Source: Notamacropus eugenii (Eukaryota > Chordata > Mammalia > Diprotodontia > Macropodidae). From it: DNA of 64,000 nucleotides. Position 1 is the stretch's first letter. Each line of letters begins with the position of its first letter. Made by a program: the position numbers and the translations under genes. This document shows, piece after piece, positions 53,514-63,785 of this stretch. Under the pieces are notes generated by a model. That model ran no database searches and was not told the origin of the DNA. It was given only the letters and a program-made list of their open reading frames with translations. The stretch is taken from contig NC_092873.1 in the NCBI RefSeq assembly GCF_028372415.1, forward strand, positions 350,983,890-351,047,889, given 5' to 3'.

Positions 53514-56500
53514 GTGAGCGCCCCCGACCCGGACCCCGACCCCCAGGGCTGCCAGGCCCGGCCAGATGCCCCAGACGCTCTGCCCCTCACCCACCTCCCA
53601 GCTGGAGGAGGCTTCCCGCCTCTGCCCCTCCTCCACGCGCCCGGGCTCCCCGCGACCACTTCATCCCTGGACACTGCCTTTCGCGGGCCTCGGGGCCACG
53701 TGGGTGATGTGGCTTGTGTCCAGACCCTCCACGCCGTCTGTGACGGGAGGGAAAGACAGCCGAGCTCGTCCGAGGGGAGGGGGCGACCGTGGGACCCGGA
53801 AGGGTGCCACGAGTCACCTGAGGACAGCCATAACAATAGCTAGCTAGGGCTTATGTAGCGCCGAGGTTTGCAAAGCCCTTTACAGGGGTTATCTCATTGA
53901 TCCCCCACCAGAAACCTGGGGGGTATTATCATCCCCGTTTTACAGATGAGGAAACTGAGGCTGGGAGCGGTTAAGGGATTTGCCCAAGGTCATGCAGCTA
54001 GTAAGTGTCTGAGGCTCGATTTAAACTCGGGTCTTGGTGATTCCAAGTTCGGATGCTCTATGCCCTGTATGGGTATGTAGGGCAGAAAGTTAAGGAGTTC
54101 TATTTTAAGTAAGTGTCAAAAGGGAGACTTGAACTCAGATCTTCATACTCCTGAGGCCTAGATTCTTTCCATGGCACCAGCACTGCCCAAGACTAGTGAT
54201 CATCGTGGGGTAGTTCTCCCATTGTTTTCCGGAGAGGTGGCTTGTTAGAGTCAGGAAGGCCCAGGCTAAATTTCATTTCAGGCTTACTAGCTTCCTGACT
54301 ATAAGCAAGGTGGTTTCCTCCTTTGTGAAATGGCAATAATAATAAATAATAACCCATCCTCATCCCACGGCCCGGGTTGTAAGGAGCCAATGAGATGTCT
54401 GTAAAGTGCATTGCAAGCTTTTGAGCACCATATTAATAGCTGCTCTTGTAATTATTCTGACTTCCTTTTTTCCTCCTATTTCCTTTTCAGCACAAGGGGA
54501 AAATATGGGGAGGGTGCCAAACAAGAGAAGTTCACATTTGCCTTAACCTTGGTCTTCATCCAGTGTGTGTTCAATGCAGTATTTGCCAAGATCTGTGAGT
54601 ACTTAATCAGGGGGAGACCACACTCAGGCCCTGGGTGCTGGGTTATCCTTGCCTGGCCCCATGAGGTTTAAAGTCCTAGAGCCATGTTGATGCTCTCCCT
54701 ATCCTGTCATTCTGCTTTAGAAACCACTGATTTGTTTGGGACAAGATTCCTTAAGACAGATCCTTTATGTCAGAAGTAATAAAGGAGGAGAGTAGGTGTC
54801 CTGTGTATTTTACACCGTTGCTGAAGGTGTTATTTATTTCTTTGCTCTAACTCTTCTTTCTCTATCAACTTCAGGAATTTGTTGTCCCAGTTAGTTTAGA
54901 TGATTTGTTCCTCTTAGAGTCACCTCTATCTTCTCTCTTTCCTCCCCTCCCTTGACCCTAGTCTTACTATAGGATTAACTATAATCTGAAACAGAATGTC
55001 TTCTGGGAAATAAATAGCCCATGACTAGGCCCTGAGAGTAGACTTAGAGAAAAGAGAACACACAGTCCCTTAGAAAGTTTACAGTTTAATGGGAATAGAA
55101 ACTGTTCCTTTCCTTTGGCAACTTCCTGTCTTAATGAAGAACCATTTCTTTCAGAATGTCCATGCCTGTCTGCCCTGTGGTCAGTCCTAGCCCTCCCAGG
55201 CTTCTCTTGTATGTTTTTTTGTCTTCTCCCAGTGATCCAGTTTTTTGACACTGCCAGGGTGGATCGGACCAGGAGCTGGCTCTATGCAGCCTGCTCTCTG
55301 TCTTACCTAGGTGCCATGGTCTCCAGCAACTCTGCATTACAGTTTGTCAACTACCCAACTCAGGTGAAACTTCAAGAAATGGGTTGGAGGGGTGACCCAG
55401 AGCAGATGCTCTTTTCTTAGATTTGCATCTCTACACTAAAAAAGAATAATCTTGAAATGAGGCTGCAGGGTCAGGCTCAGTGAAAGAGGGAGATTTTGAT
55501 GGGAAGTAACAGTTGAAGAGTGAGCAAAAAAGTGGAATGTTGGCAGCATGTAAGTCATACGGGGATAGAATTTGATCGGTTGTACCTTTCCTCCTTTTCT
55601 AAAGGTCCTTGGCAAATCCTGTAAACCTATTCCAGGTAAGTGATGTTGGATTTCCCCATTCTTATTCCCTCTGTGACTTGAAGCTACATCTCAGATCCTT
55701 TATAATCCCAGTTCTCCATCTCCTTCCTGTCCTGTCATCTAACTTCATCCTGCCCCTTGACTTCTGCTATCTCACTCATCATTATATTCAGACTTGAGCG
55801 ATTCTGACTTTAGAATGTATTAAGTATAATCTCATTGTAAGATTCAAGATATTCTCTCTTCTCTCAGCCCCTGACACACATTTTATTTCTGTTGTTTTGA
55901 ATAGCCATGAGTTGGCATTCTAGTTTCATTCCTCATGGGAATGAGGGGCTGGAGGCTAAGGCTTATTTCTTTCAGATAATCAGTTATATTAGAATTACAT
56001 CTGTCAGATGCCATAGTCAACTTAATCCAGTACTTTGCTTTTCCCTGTGTGATACCTTCTTACTGGCTTCACCTTTGCTCTTTCTCTCCAGCATGGTATG
56101 TCCTTTGCTCTTCTCAGCCCTATTACCTAATTAGCCTTTTCTCCATGTCAGCCTTTAGACCTTCTTCCCATTTTACTGGTGCCCTTCCCTCTAGAGAACA
56201 CTTTTCTACAATGAGATCTTCAGCTTCTTCCTGTCTCCTGGGAAGGTGGCTGAATCTCTGCTTTTGCTTCCTCTCTGCAGTAATGCTCCTTGGAGTGACC
56301 CTTCTGAAGAAGAAATACCCAGTGGCTAAATACCTCTGTGTTCTCCTGATAGTGGCTGGAGTAGCACTCTTCATGTACAAGCCCAAAAAGGGGGTTGGAA
56401 CTGATGAGCATTTGGTTGGCTATGGAGAGCTACTTCTGGTATGAAGTTACTGATGGGGAAGTTGTAACAGTCTTTGTTCTGAAACACTCAATGTCTTTTT

Positions 56501-59237
56501 TCCTAGCAAGGATCCTTACCCTGCTGAGGCTATTGGAAAAGGCCTGGGTATTGAGCTGCCTCTCCTTCCCCAGAGGGTGCATGTGAGGTTTTTAGCCAAG
56601 GACGGTCAGCTTTGTGTCAAGAAGCCTCCGGCTAAGCCCTGGACACTATAGCAGGACATAACTAGAGATTATGGTTCCAAACCCCAAAGTCCAAGGACTG
56701 AGAGGGAAAGAAAGAGTTCTCTTTCCATTCTTCCACACCTGGGTTCTGAGAACCCTAGAAACAGAAAGAAGCCTGTTATGTTCTGAGTCAGGGTTGGCTT
56801 TCTCTACTCCAAACCCTCCTGGTCAGCCTCAGGTGTAGTGGGGAGGGAAGGTGCCTGTTTCTCTGGAAAGTGCTGAATCACCCATCCCACAGATGACCCC
56901 ACTGCCCTGGAGGCTGGCTAAGAAAGAAGCATGATTTGCATGACCTAAAGAGCTGAGATGGGGCATCTGTTGAAGCAGCCTGGCAAGGTGGACAGGGCCC
57001 TGAACCTGGAGCCAGGAAGAATGGACTGAAATCCTGCCTTCTGGGCAAGTCACTTAACTGCCCTGGGCTTTAGTTTCCTTATTGTCAAATGAGGGGGTTG
57101 GACTCAGTGACCTTTTGGGTCCCTTCCTGCTCTAAATCCATGATGCTGTGAACCATGACCTCTGCCCTAAAACACCTGTTCTCAGAGAAGTCCTGAAGGG
57201 GAGAGCCATACCTTCCCTGGGGCTTGGAGCTTTGCTGACCCTTTCCCCTCATGCTGCTCCCTCCATTTCTCAGCTGCTGTCTCTGACACTGGATGGACTG
57301 ACAGGTGTCTCCCAGGATCACATGCGAGCTCATTACCAAACAGGCTCTAACCACATGATGCTGAACATAAACCTCTGGTCCACATTGCTCTTGGGAGCTG
57401 GTAAGAAGCCAGTTCCACTCTTTCCACCATTTACCCCTGGATGGCAGGCTCTCCTGATCTAGGTCAGCCACAGATTCACCTTCCTAATGCCCACCTTTCA
57501 GCATGCCCGTCAGCCAGCCTTGGCTTCAAGATGTCATATATCAGAGACCCTGAATTACGGAGAAATCCCTTACACCATCACATTTTCACTGCTTGTTCTC
57601 TATATTCAGCACATTGAGTTAGTGGGTATTGATTGGGTACCTGCTATGTGCAAAGCCCTAGGCAAAGTGTCCAGAGAAGACAGAAGGTTAAGAGGAGATT
57701 ACAGTCTTGAGTGGGGAGACAGCCTGCCTTCAAGAAGCATATAGTCTACCAGGGGAAGCAAGAAGCAAATGTAAATTTAACTCACTTCTACGTACTGGTT
57801 TCTACACTCTGGTTGCTTGAACAGGATTAACTAGTTAACTGCCAAGGTTTGAGATTCTGATTTATCCAGTTAAGAAGAGTCAAGAGACAGAACAGGGAAA
57901 GTTGCATGGTGGGACAGGAATAATTTTTTCCATATGCTGTCTTTCCCAGTCTTAAGTCTCCAGAGATCTGAGTGACCTTCTAGGGGCTCAGGCTTCCTGG
58001 TACCTGTGTGAAGGGAACATTTGTGAGGGAGGATCCACCTCCTTCCTCACATCAACTTTGGTGTCTTGTTGCTCTCCTTCAGGAATCCTGTTCACTGGGG
58101 AATTCTGGGACTTCCTTAGCTTTACTGAGCGGTATCCCAGTGTCCTTTACAACATCCTTCTGTTTGGCCTAACCAGTGCCCTCGGCCAGGTGAGTCCCCC
58201 AGAATGAAGCTTGTCCAGGGGAGGGGTGGTCTCATGACCCATAAATGTCTATGCTGCTTTTCTTTCCTTTTTTTTTTTTTTGGAAGACTTAAGTCTTAGA
58301 ATCAAATGCCTGACCTTGGCCTGAACTTATCTCTCTGTGTTTCTCTCTCCAGAGCTTTATTTTCATGACGGTTGTGTACTTTGGCCCTCTGACCTGCTCC
58401 ATCATTACCACAACCCGAAAGTTCTTCACCATCTTGGCATCTGTGATCCTCTTTGCTAACCCTATTAGCTCCATGCAGTGGGTGGGCACTGTACTAGTGT
58501 TCCTGGGTGAGTGTTCCTCCCTGGCCCTGACAGTGGCTTAAACTTCAAGCATGATGGTTTCTATTTTGAAGGCACATCTTGAAGCGGGGGGGGGGGGGGG
58601 CCTGTGTTAATTTTTTTTTTTTTTGAGACTATATCTTTCTCTTTTGCTCACATTGGAAATACATTGGCCATTAATGGGCCTGATCCTAATACTGATTGGT
58701 ACAGAGGCTTTAACCTGTTCTGGTTTTTTCCATCTTGTCTCCTCAAGCCAACCCAGAGGCTCACCACATTGGGGCTGGACTTAATGCCAGTTTTCATTTG
58801 TATTTGCCTCCCAGACTCAAGTAATCCACCAGTCTGCCTTCCCAGCAGCAGAGACTACTGATCTGCACCACCTCATTCAGTGGGGGAATACATTTAGTTA
58901 TTAATTTCCTTCTTGTGTCTGATTAATTCAGCCTAGCCATAGTCTGCATCAAAATAGCTTTGAAGTTGATACCAAAGTAACTTTCAACCCTCCTACATTT
59001 TGCCAGTATTTTCCATATTTTCTGTATTTTAGGGTTGTTTTAAGTTGTTACCTGAGCATGGCTTGTGCTGCTAAGGAAGGTTCAATACCAGTGGTGTGTA
59101 TTCCATTTTATTTAAAGCCTCTGGTTTCTTTTGAGTTTCACCCAATTTGTTTCATATCCTGACCATGTGTAGACCAATAGAGCTGGTCTTAAGGCCTATC
59201 TCCTCTGACATTTCAAATTCCCTTGGCGATGCTAAGT

Positions 59238-59303
<66 letters not shown>

Positions 59304-59368
59304 TTCCCCCCACAGGTCTTGGCCTGGATGCTAAGTTTGGCAAAGGTTCCAAGAAGACATCCCTCTAG
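53410..59368 (+). CDS. SLC35B1: SLC35B1, ER ATP/ADP exchanger (AXER), complete, 9 exons
   Basis: Exons: 53410-53513, 54491-54594, 55233-55363, 55605-55635, 56281-56438, 57274-57400, 58083-58189, 58353-58506 and 59316-59368. They total 969 bp, 322 residues plus TAG, the same length as human. The family is the UAA/nucleotide-sugar branch of the drug/metabolite transporter superfamily, ten membrane helices expected. It was first known as UGTREL1 and is established as the ER membrane carrier importing ATP in exchange for ADP. Visible: hydrophobic TM1 ([18 protein letters not shown]), the conserved [20 protein letters not shown] loop, TTTRKFF with R276/K277, and a lysine-rich tail ending KKTSL that fits ER retention. 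No frameshift or missing residue is seen. It lies 3 kb after FAM117A on the same strand with its own promoter. Confidence 0.97.
53833..54070 (-). repeat. Full-length marsupial-type THER1/MIR SINE, reverse orientation
   Basis: AATAGCTAGCTAGGGCTTAT, CGCCGAGGTTTGCAAAGCCC, GTTTTACAGATGAGGAAACT, GAGGCTGGGAGCGGTTAAGG and AGCTAGTAAGTGTCTGAGGC follow in order. It lies in SLC35B1 intron 1 at the edge of the CpG island. The low divergence makes this the best evidence for a marsupial source. Confidence 0.92.
54110..54440. repeat. Two SINE fragments
   Basis: A reverse piece (GGGAGACTTGAACTCAGATC, about 54110-54178) is followed by a forward copy at 54240-54440 with GTTAGAGTCAGGAAGGCCCA, CTATAAGCAAGGTGGTTTCC, TTTGTGAAATGGCAATAATA and GTAAAGTGCATTGCAAGC. 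Confidence 0.75.
54491..54594 (+). CDS. SLC35B1: SLC35B1 exon 2 (104 bp)
   Basis: The acceptor is TTCCTTTTCAG and the donor ATCT|GTGAGT. It encodes [20 protein letters not shown] and [14 protein letters not shown], covering the first loop and TM2. Confidence 0.96.
55233..55363 (+). CDS. SLC35B1: SLC35B1 exon 3 (131 bp)
   Basis: The acceptor is CTTCTCCCAG and the donor CAG|GTGAAA. It encodes [20 protein letters not shown], then [20 protein letters not shown] and YPTQ. The [13 protein letters not shown] segment is highly conserved in the family. Confidence 0.96.
55605..55635 (+). CDS. SLC35B1: SLC35B1 exon 4 (31-bp small exon)
   Basis: The acceptor is CTTTTCTAAAG and the donor CCAG|GTAAGT, a perfect consensus. 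It encodes only [10 protein letters not shown] plus one base. Without it the frame from exon 3 to exon 5 breaks, so it is needed for a functional protein. Confidence 0.95.
56281..56438 (+). CDS. SLC35B1: SLC35B1 exon 5 (158 bp)
   Basis: The acceptor is TCCTCTCTGCAG and the donor CTG|GTATGA. It encodes [40 protein letters not shown] and [13 protein letters not shown]. Two membrane segments flank a lysine-rich loop. Confidence 0.96.
57004..57158 (+). repeat. MIR/THER1-like SINE, forward orientation
   Basis: AGCCAGGAAGAATGGACTGA, TTCTGGGCAAGTCACTTAAC and TTTAGTTTCCTTATTGTCAA are followed by ATGAGGGGGTTGGACTCAGT and TGCTCTAAATCCATGATGCT. It ends about 115 bases before exon 6. Confidence 0.9.
57274..57400 (+). 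CDS. SLC35B1: SLC35B1 exon 6 (127 bp)
   Basis: The acceptor is CATTTCTCAG and the donor GCTG|GTAAGA. It encodes [40 protein letters not shown] and GA, including the conserved loop GVSQDHMR and TM segments on both sides. Confidence 0.96.
57595..57780 (+). repeat. L2/MIR3-like fragment
   Basis: GGTACCTGCTATGTGCAAAG and CCCTAGGCAAAGTGTCCAGA are followed by TTCAAGAAGCATATAGTCTA and CCAGGGGAAGCAAGAAGCA. Confidence 0.6.
58083..58189 (+). CDS. SLC35B1: SLC35B1 exon 7 (107 bp)
   Basis: The acceptor is GCTCTCCTTCAG and the donor CAG|GTGAGT. It encodes [20 protein letters not shown] and [16 protein letters not shown], with one luminal-type loop and one membrane segment. Confidence 0.96.
58353..58506 (+). 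CDS. SLC35B1: SLC35B1 exon 8 (154 bp)
   Basis: The acceptor is TTCTCTCTCCAG and the donor CTGG|GTGAGT. It encodes [40 protein letters not shown] and [11 protein letters not shown]. The TTTRKFF stretch (R276, K277 in the full protein) is the family's substrate-side basic motif. Confidence 0.96.
58507..59315 (+). other. SLC35B1: SLC35B1 intron 8 with poly-G, poly-T and CT microsatellite
   Basis: It contains a G run at about 58587-58601 directly followed by CC, a poly-T run at about 58611-58624, and a long (TC)n tract at 59241-59292 that reaches almost to the acceptor. No other repeat or exon recognised. Confidence 0.85.
59241..59309 (+). repeat. (TC)n microsatellite forming a splice polypyrimidine tract
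   Basis: About 26 uninterrupted TC units, then TTTCTCTCTCTTTCCCCCC directly before CACAG and the last SLC35B1 exon at 59316. Confidence 0.9.
59316..59368 (+). CDS. SLC35B1: SLC35B1 exon 9 (last coding exon, stop TAG 59366-59368)
   Basis: Acceptor CCCCCCACAG. With the split Gly codon it encodes [17 protein letters not shown]. Human ends [17 protein letters not shown], from memory, so the ending is well conserved. The lysines at -5 and -4 are an ER-retention-type tail. Confidence 0.96.
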
Positions 59369-59655
59369 GAAGATCCAGGGATTCACTCCAAGGCCATTTA
59401 ACTTATTTTCTTGAATCTCACTATCTCCTTGAGAACTGGACTCAACAAGGGGAGAGGAAGGGATTCTAGTTTTTTGTTGTTTTATTTTGTTTTTAAGAAA
59501 GAAATCATAGATTCTAAAAAAGTGATATTGTTGGGTTTTGCATTTTTTTTTGAACAGGAATGAGTAATGACTTTTGTTTATGATAAGTTGAAGGGGGTGG
59601 GGCAGTAATGTAGCCTACCTCAATAAAAAAAAAGGAGATTTTGATCATTTTCCCA
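59369..59655 (+). other. SLC35B1: SLC35B1 3' UTR
   Basis: A short 3' UTR of roughly 280 bases with T-rich runs. Cleavage is expected 10-30 bases after AATAAA at 59622-59627. Confidence 0.8.
59622..59627 (+). promoter_or_regulatory. SLC35B1: Polyadenylation signal AATAAA
   Basis: AATAAA at the head of an A run, followed by a T-rich downstream segment (GATTTTGATCATTTT). Confidence 0.85.
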
Positions 59656-61157
59656 GGTTTCTTCCTCTGTCTTGGTCTGATTAGGTCAGGCAGAAGATGC
59701 TGGCAGTGTGAACAGCGGGGGGCATTTTGAGAGCTCAGCAGATCCAGCCATTTCCTTCTCTTTAGTTGAGGACTATTGTCAGACATCTCTGGGGAGAGTC
59801 CTCAAAATAAGCACTTCATATAGTTCCTTCTCCAATAATTTATCTTTCTGGTGTCCAAGAAGTTCTTAGCAAAAGTAAAAGTAACTTATCTCCTCATGGA
59901 TTTTCTCTTGTTGTAATAGGGGTGAAATGCATCCATAGCTGCAGAACTTGCTGTGAATTTGATATTTCTGACACCTCTCTCCCCCGAGAGAAGACGACTT
60001 TCCAAAATGGAAACTCAGCTTGTGTGGGAAGGGAGTTGGAAAGGTGTGTGAATGTACTTTTTCCTGCTTACCTCCTTTGCTCTCTCCTGCTTTTAGTTCA
60101 CCTACTTCTCCCCTCTTCCCCCTACCCTCTGGGATATAGGGAGGTAAGGAGAACAGCAAGATTCATTCCTCCTCTTCCTCTGTTCTCCATAACTGTTAAA
60201 GATTCACAGCCCTCTGTCACACAGTCCTCTGCCAAGGTGCCACAGTGCCAGCTTCTGCCTGCTGAAGGGGGCACTCACAGAAAGCCCTGGCAAGTTGCCC
60301 CAACTGAAGTTTTGTTGTGAGTGTGTGTGTGTAGGAGAGCCTCCCTCCCAGTGCTGTCTTCAAAGTTGGAGAGCACAATCCTCCAAAGAGCAAACTTTAC
60401 ACATGAAAGTGCATTTTCACCAGCTGCCTCTCCGACTCCATCTGTTCAGCAGCCCCAGCCCCTTGGCTCTCCAGATGGGAGCCCAGCCTCCTTCCTGAGC
60501 AGTGGCTTCACCTCCCCCTAGCCAACCTTTCAAGCCCTGGTTCAGATTTCATTAATCTCCCTCCCTGGGCGGGGAAGGGGTGTTTCTGTAGTTTTGTCCC
60601 AAAGGGCTCCTTTCCCTTTAAACTCCACCTCCTTGGAAGAAGAGTTGTAGTGTACATCTGCTCACATCTTGCTCTTTGCCACCTTTCCCCCTTTTCCTTC
60701 TTCCTCGCCTCTCTTCATTCAGAAAGCTTACATCGATTAGCTCTCTTCCTGCTGAGAAAGATCCTTTCCAAACCTAGCTTCTCTGATGGGTTATCCTAGA
60801 TGGGTAGAGCATGTTGTTAACAAGGCTCCAGTAATTGATTTGGTTCCCACCTAGTCGAGTTAACTCACCACTAAGAAAAGCTGGCTGCTTTAAAAAATGC
60901 CCACTGTTGGTCACTGGGGTACCAGGCAAGGGTGTGGGTGGCTCAGCATTATCTCTCCCTGCTACTGAAGGACAGCTCCTAGCATGCATCTAATTAAAAT
61001 GGAATAGGAGTACCAGCTATATTCTGTGAGAGAGATGAATGTGGTGGTGTGGGCTGGTTCAAAGTGATGGGAGGAAAAGGGTATTTTAGTCCACAAATAA
61101 AAAAGGAAGGTGAGAGAACTGATCTGGATTCTCTACCAGACTTCTCTAGGAATCTAG

Positions 61158-61328
61158 AGCAATCCAGCCCTAGACTTGGGAGTCAGGAGGACCTGCATTT
61201 AAATACTAGCTGTGTGACCCTTGGGCAAGTAATTTAACTTCTCTGACTTTTCAATTTCCTTTCTAAAATGAGGTGGTTGGACTTCATGGCTTCCAAGATC
61301 CCTGCTAACTCTAAATGTGTGATCTGAT
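61158..61328 (+). repeat. MIR/THER1-like SINE, forward orientation
   Basis: GACTTGGGAGTCAGGAGGAC, CTAGCTGTGTGACCCTTGGG and CAAGTAATTTAACTTCTCTG are followed by AAATGAGGTGGTTGGACTTC and ACTCTAAATGTGTGATCTGA, a nearly complete copy. Confidence 0.92.
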
Positions 61329-61899
61329 TTGAAGACTGAGTTTTGTGAACCCCAGGGGCTTGCTCAGTGCAGTCACAGAAAACCTTTATTGTCTGCTCTT
61401 TCTTCAGGAGAGCAGAGTGACCCCTGGGTTATTGGAGCAAGGTTCTATCTTGCCATCAGAAAAACATACCTTTAATTTGGTCCAAGTTTGTTTACTCCTA
61501 ATGGAACTGACTTCAAATGCTAAACAGTTCAGGTCCAAGAGCTCACTTTGCTCAGCCAACTCCCTAAGGTATGGAGACTTAATGCCTCAGATTTGCAAAT
61601 CAAAATCACTTTCACCTGTGGCCCTCTCTAGGCTGGGAGGGAACCTTAGGCACTATAGTTAATCTTTAATCTGATGGTTTGTTGTTAGAGTTGTATGCAT
61701 TTCCGCCCCCCCTTCTCCTAGTTTTTGTGATTTTGATTAGTGTTGAAGTGAATGAGTTTCTTGAGTATTATTACAGCCATGGATTTAGGGGTGTTGGCAG
61801 GGAAACAAGATCTAGGAAAACCAGCCTGGGAGCAAATAAATATAATAAATCTATGATAACCTATAAAGATTATCTTTGAAAACTGCATAATATCCTTTG

Positions 61900-62062
61900 C
61901 CCTAAAGTTCCTTTAAGGTAGGGAGGTAAGGTAGGCTTTGTTATGTCCCTTTTGCAGATGAAAAACTGAGACCCAGAAAATGTTAAGTAATTTTCTCAAG
62001 GTCAGTGGAAAAGCAAGAATTAGAATTTAGGATTTCTGACTCCTAGTTCAGTATTCAAGCAT
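61900..62062 (-). repeat. MIR/THER1-like SINE, reverse orientation
   Basis: CTTTTGCAGATGAAAAACTG, AGACCCAGAAAATGTTAAGT, TCAAGGTCAGTGGAAAAGCA and ATTTCTGACTCCTAGTTCAG. Confidence 0.8.
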
Positions 62063-62309
62063 TCACAGTTAGTGTCTTTGTGATGGTCAAACACCCAGGA
62101 TGACATTGTATGCCCTTCACCATCTTCCCTGGTGTTCTGCCTTCCCACTTCCTTTGGTCATGATTAATCAGCATTTTACATTTTATGAGGTACAACTGGT
62201 CACTTGCCTCAAATGCCCTGGCAAAAAAACTGTCCTGGGCCTCCGCAAGATCATCCAACCCTCCCTACTGGGAGAATACCATCTGTCTCTAGGAGTAATA
62301 ATCTTTGCA

Positions 62310-62630
62310 TTTTAGAGCTCTCTTCCTTGGAGAGCACTTTGGTATTTAGCATCTTGTTTTATCCTCACAACATCCATAAGAACTAAGAATGTGCCTCAGT
62401 GGAAGGAATTTCCACAATAGGAAGTACCCACAGTAACCAAATCATAGGTCTGTGACTTCTCTATGCCCCTCCCTCCCCCAGCAGAAAAATGATGAGAAGC
62501 AGGTACCCAGAAGTGAATGATTCTCCCTGTATGAAATGGGGAAATAGAGCCAGAGAAGGGAAATTACATTCCAAGGTCACACAGTTAAATCAATTGCAGA
62601 GCAGAGACTAAAATCTACTTTAATGAAAGT
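62310..62630 (-). repeat. MIR/THER1-like SINE, reverse orientation, split
   Basis: GAGAGCACTTTGGTATTTAG and TTTATCCTCACAACATCCAT form the left part. The right part is GTATGAAATGGGGAAATAGA, GCCAGAGAAGGGAAATTACA and CCAAGGTCACACAGTTAAAT. About 130 unassigned bases separate the halves. Confidence 0.65.
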
Positions 62631-62969
62631 TAATTTTCCGCAGACAAAGAGTGAGCAGTCTCTTTGGCTCTGAGTGGCCTTTGGTGCTCCTGGGTAATGC
62701 TGTTACACCTCCTGTGTGTAGGAGAGAAAGGGGAAAGACTGGAGAAAGGATGTCAAGGAAAGGCGGAGTACGTTGTATGTGGGTGAATGGCTTCTCCGAG
62801 GCTGTCAGCTCAGCACAAGGAGATCCCACTAAGCCAGAAAGCTTTCAAGTATGTCTTGGCTGAGGACCAACCTAGCTCAATATAGGGATGCTCTGATCAC
62901 CAGGTTGGTTGCAGATGATGAATTTTGGGACCATAACAGCTCTTCCAGACCACTTACGCCCTAGAGAAC

Positions 62970-63075
62970 TTGAAATCAACAAGTATTCATTAAACATCTA
63001 CCATGTGGTTAAGGGATAGGGAAAATGCAAAAGTGAGACAGCCCCTGCCTTTCCACAGCTTCTGTGTTTAGGAGG
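62970..63075 (+). repeat. L2/MIR3-like fragment
   Basis: CAACAAGTATTCATTAAACA and TCTACCATGTGGTTAAGGGA, then CAGCCCCTGCCTTTCCACAG, the usual order of this unit. Confidence 0.6.
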
Positions 63076-63399
63076 GCACGAGTCCAACCTTTGTCATGGA
63101 CCCCTCTGGTGATCTGGTGGAGCCTGTGGGCCCTTTGTCAGGGTAATGCTTTCACATACATAAAATACGTTGGATTACAAAGAAAACTGCTTATGTTATT
63201 GTTATTAGATTAGGTTGAAGTAGTTATTAAATATTTTAAAAATATATTTTTTAAGTATACATATACATATATATGGGGTTTTTTTTAAGTTTGGACCCCA
63301 GGTTAAGAATTTGTACAAGCATACTACATTATATAAGTAAATGCAACATATAAATTAGAGTGATGGGTAAGGGGGATAAAACACTAACATCTGAGACAA

Positions 63400-63785
63400 T
63401 TCTGGAGGCAGAACCATGAAAGGAGGTAAGGGTTCCAAAAGATGAGGAGGAAGAGCATTTCAGGTATAAAAGGATGACTATTGCAAAAGCATGGAGTCAG
63501 AGGATGGAACATATACATGTACATATGCACACACATATACATACACATACACACGTATGCAACAAGCAAACTGTTTTGGCTGGAGTGTTGGACTGGAGCC
63601 AGATTATGAAGAGCTTTAAATTCCAAACAGGAGTTTGTATTTGGCCCTGTAGTCAAAGGGAGCTGCTGAAGCTTCCTCAGCAGAGTGACACGGTCAGACT
63701 TGTGCTTTCAGAATATCAATTTGCCAGCTTTGTAGAGACTGGGTTTGAAAGGGGAGAAACGATGCAGGGAGACCAATTAGGAGGC
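63400..63785 (+). repeat. GA-rich mammal-wide repeat with internal (CA) tract
   Basis: GAGGAAGAGCATTTCAGGTA, TGACTATTGCAAAAGCATGG, AGATTATGAAGAGCTTTAAA, AGAGTGACACGGTCAGACTT and AGACCAATTAGGAGGCTAAT appear in order. A CACATA/CA tract at 63505-63560 has grown inside it. Confidence 0.7.

Larger units (their letters stand above)
52930..53720 (+). promoter_or_regulatory. SLC35B1: SLC35B1 CpG-island promoter and first exon
   Basis: CpG becomes dense from about 52930 and remains so through the first coding exon. Candidate sites before the ATG are a GC box (CCGCCCCCTCC near 52950), CCAAT at 52986-52990, TTACGTCACC at 53010-53019 (CRE/ATF-type) and TGTCGCGAGA at 53191-53200 (one mismatch from the TCTCGCGAGA element of CpG-island promoters). 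No TATA box is visible. The transcription start cannot be fixed by eye; 53100-53200 is likely. Confidence 0.8.

Noticed and set aside
52924..53517. 197-codon frame containing SLC35B1 exon 1
   Set aside because: The segment before 53293 is open because of high GC content and overlaps promoter motifs; only the 53293 and 53410 starts are plausible.
53833..54070. tRNA gene (tRNA-like head in the repeat)
   Set aside because: The similarity is that of a tRNA-derived SINE; no complete cloverleaf and the copy is flanked by a MIR core.
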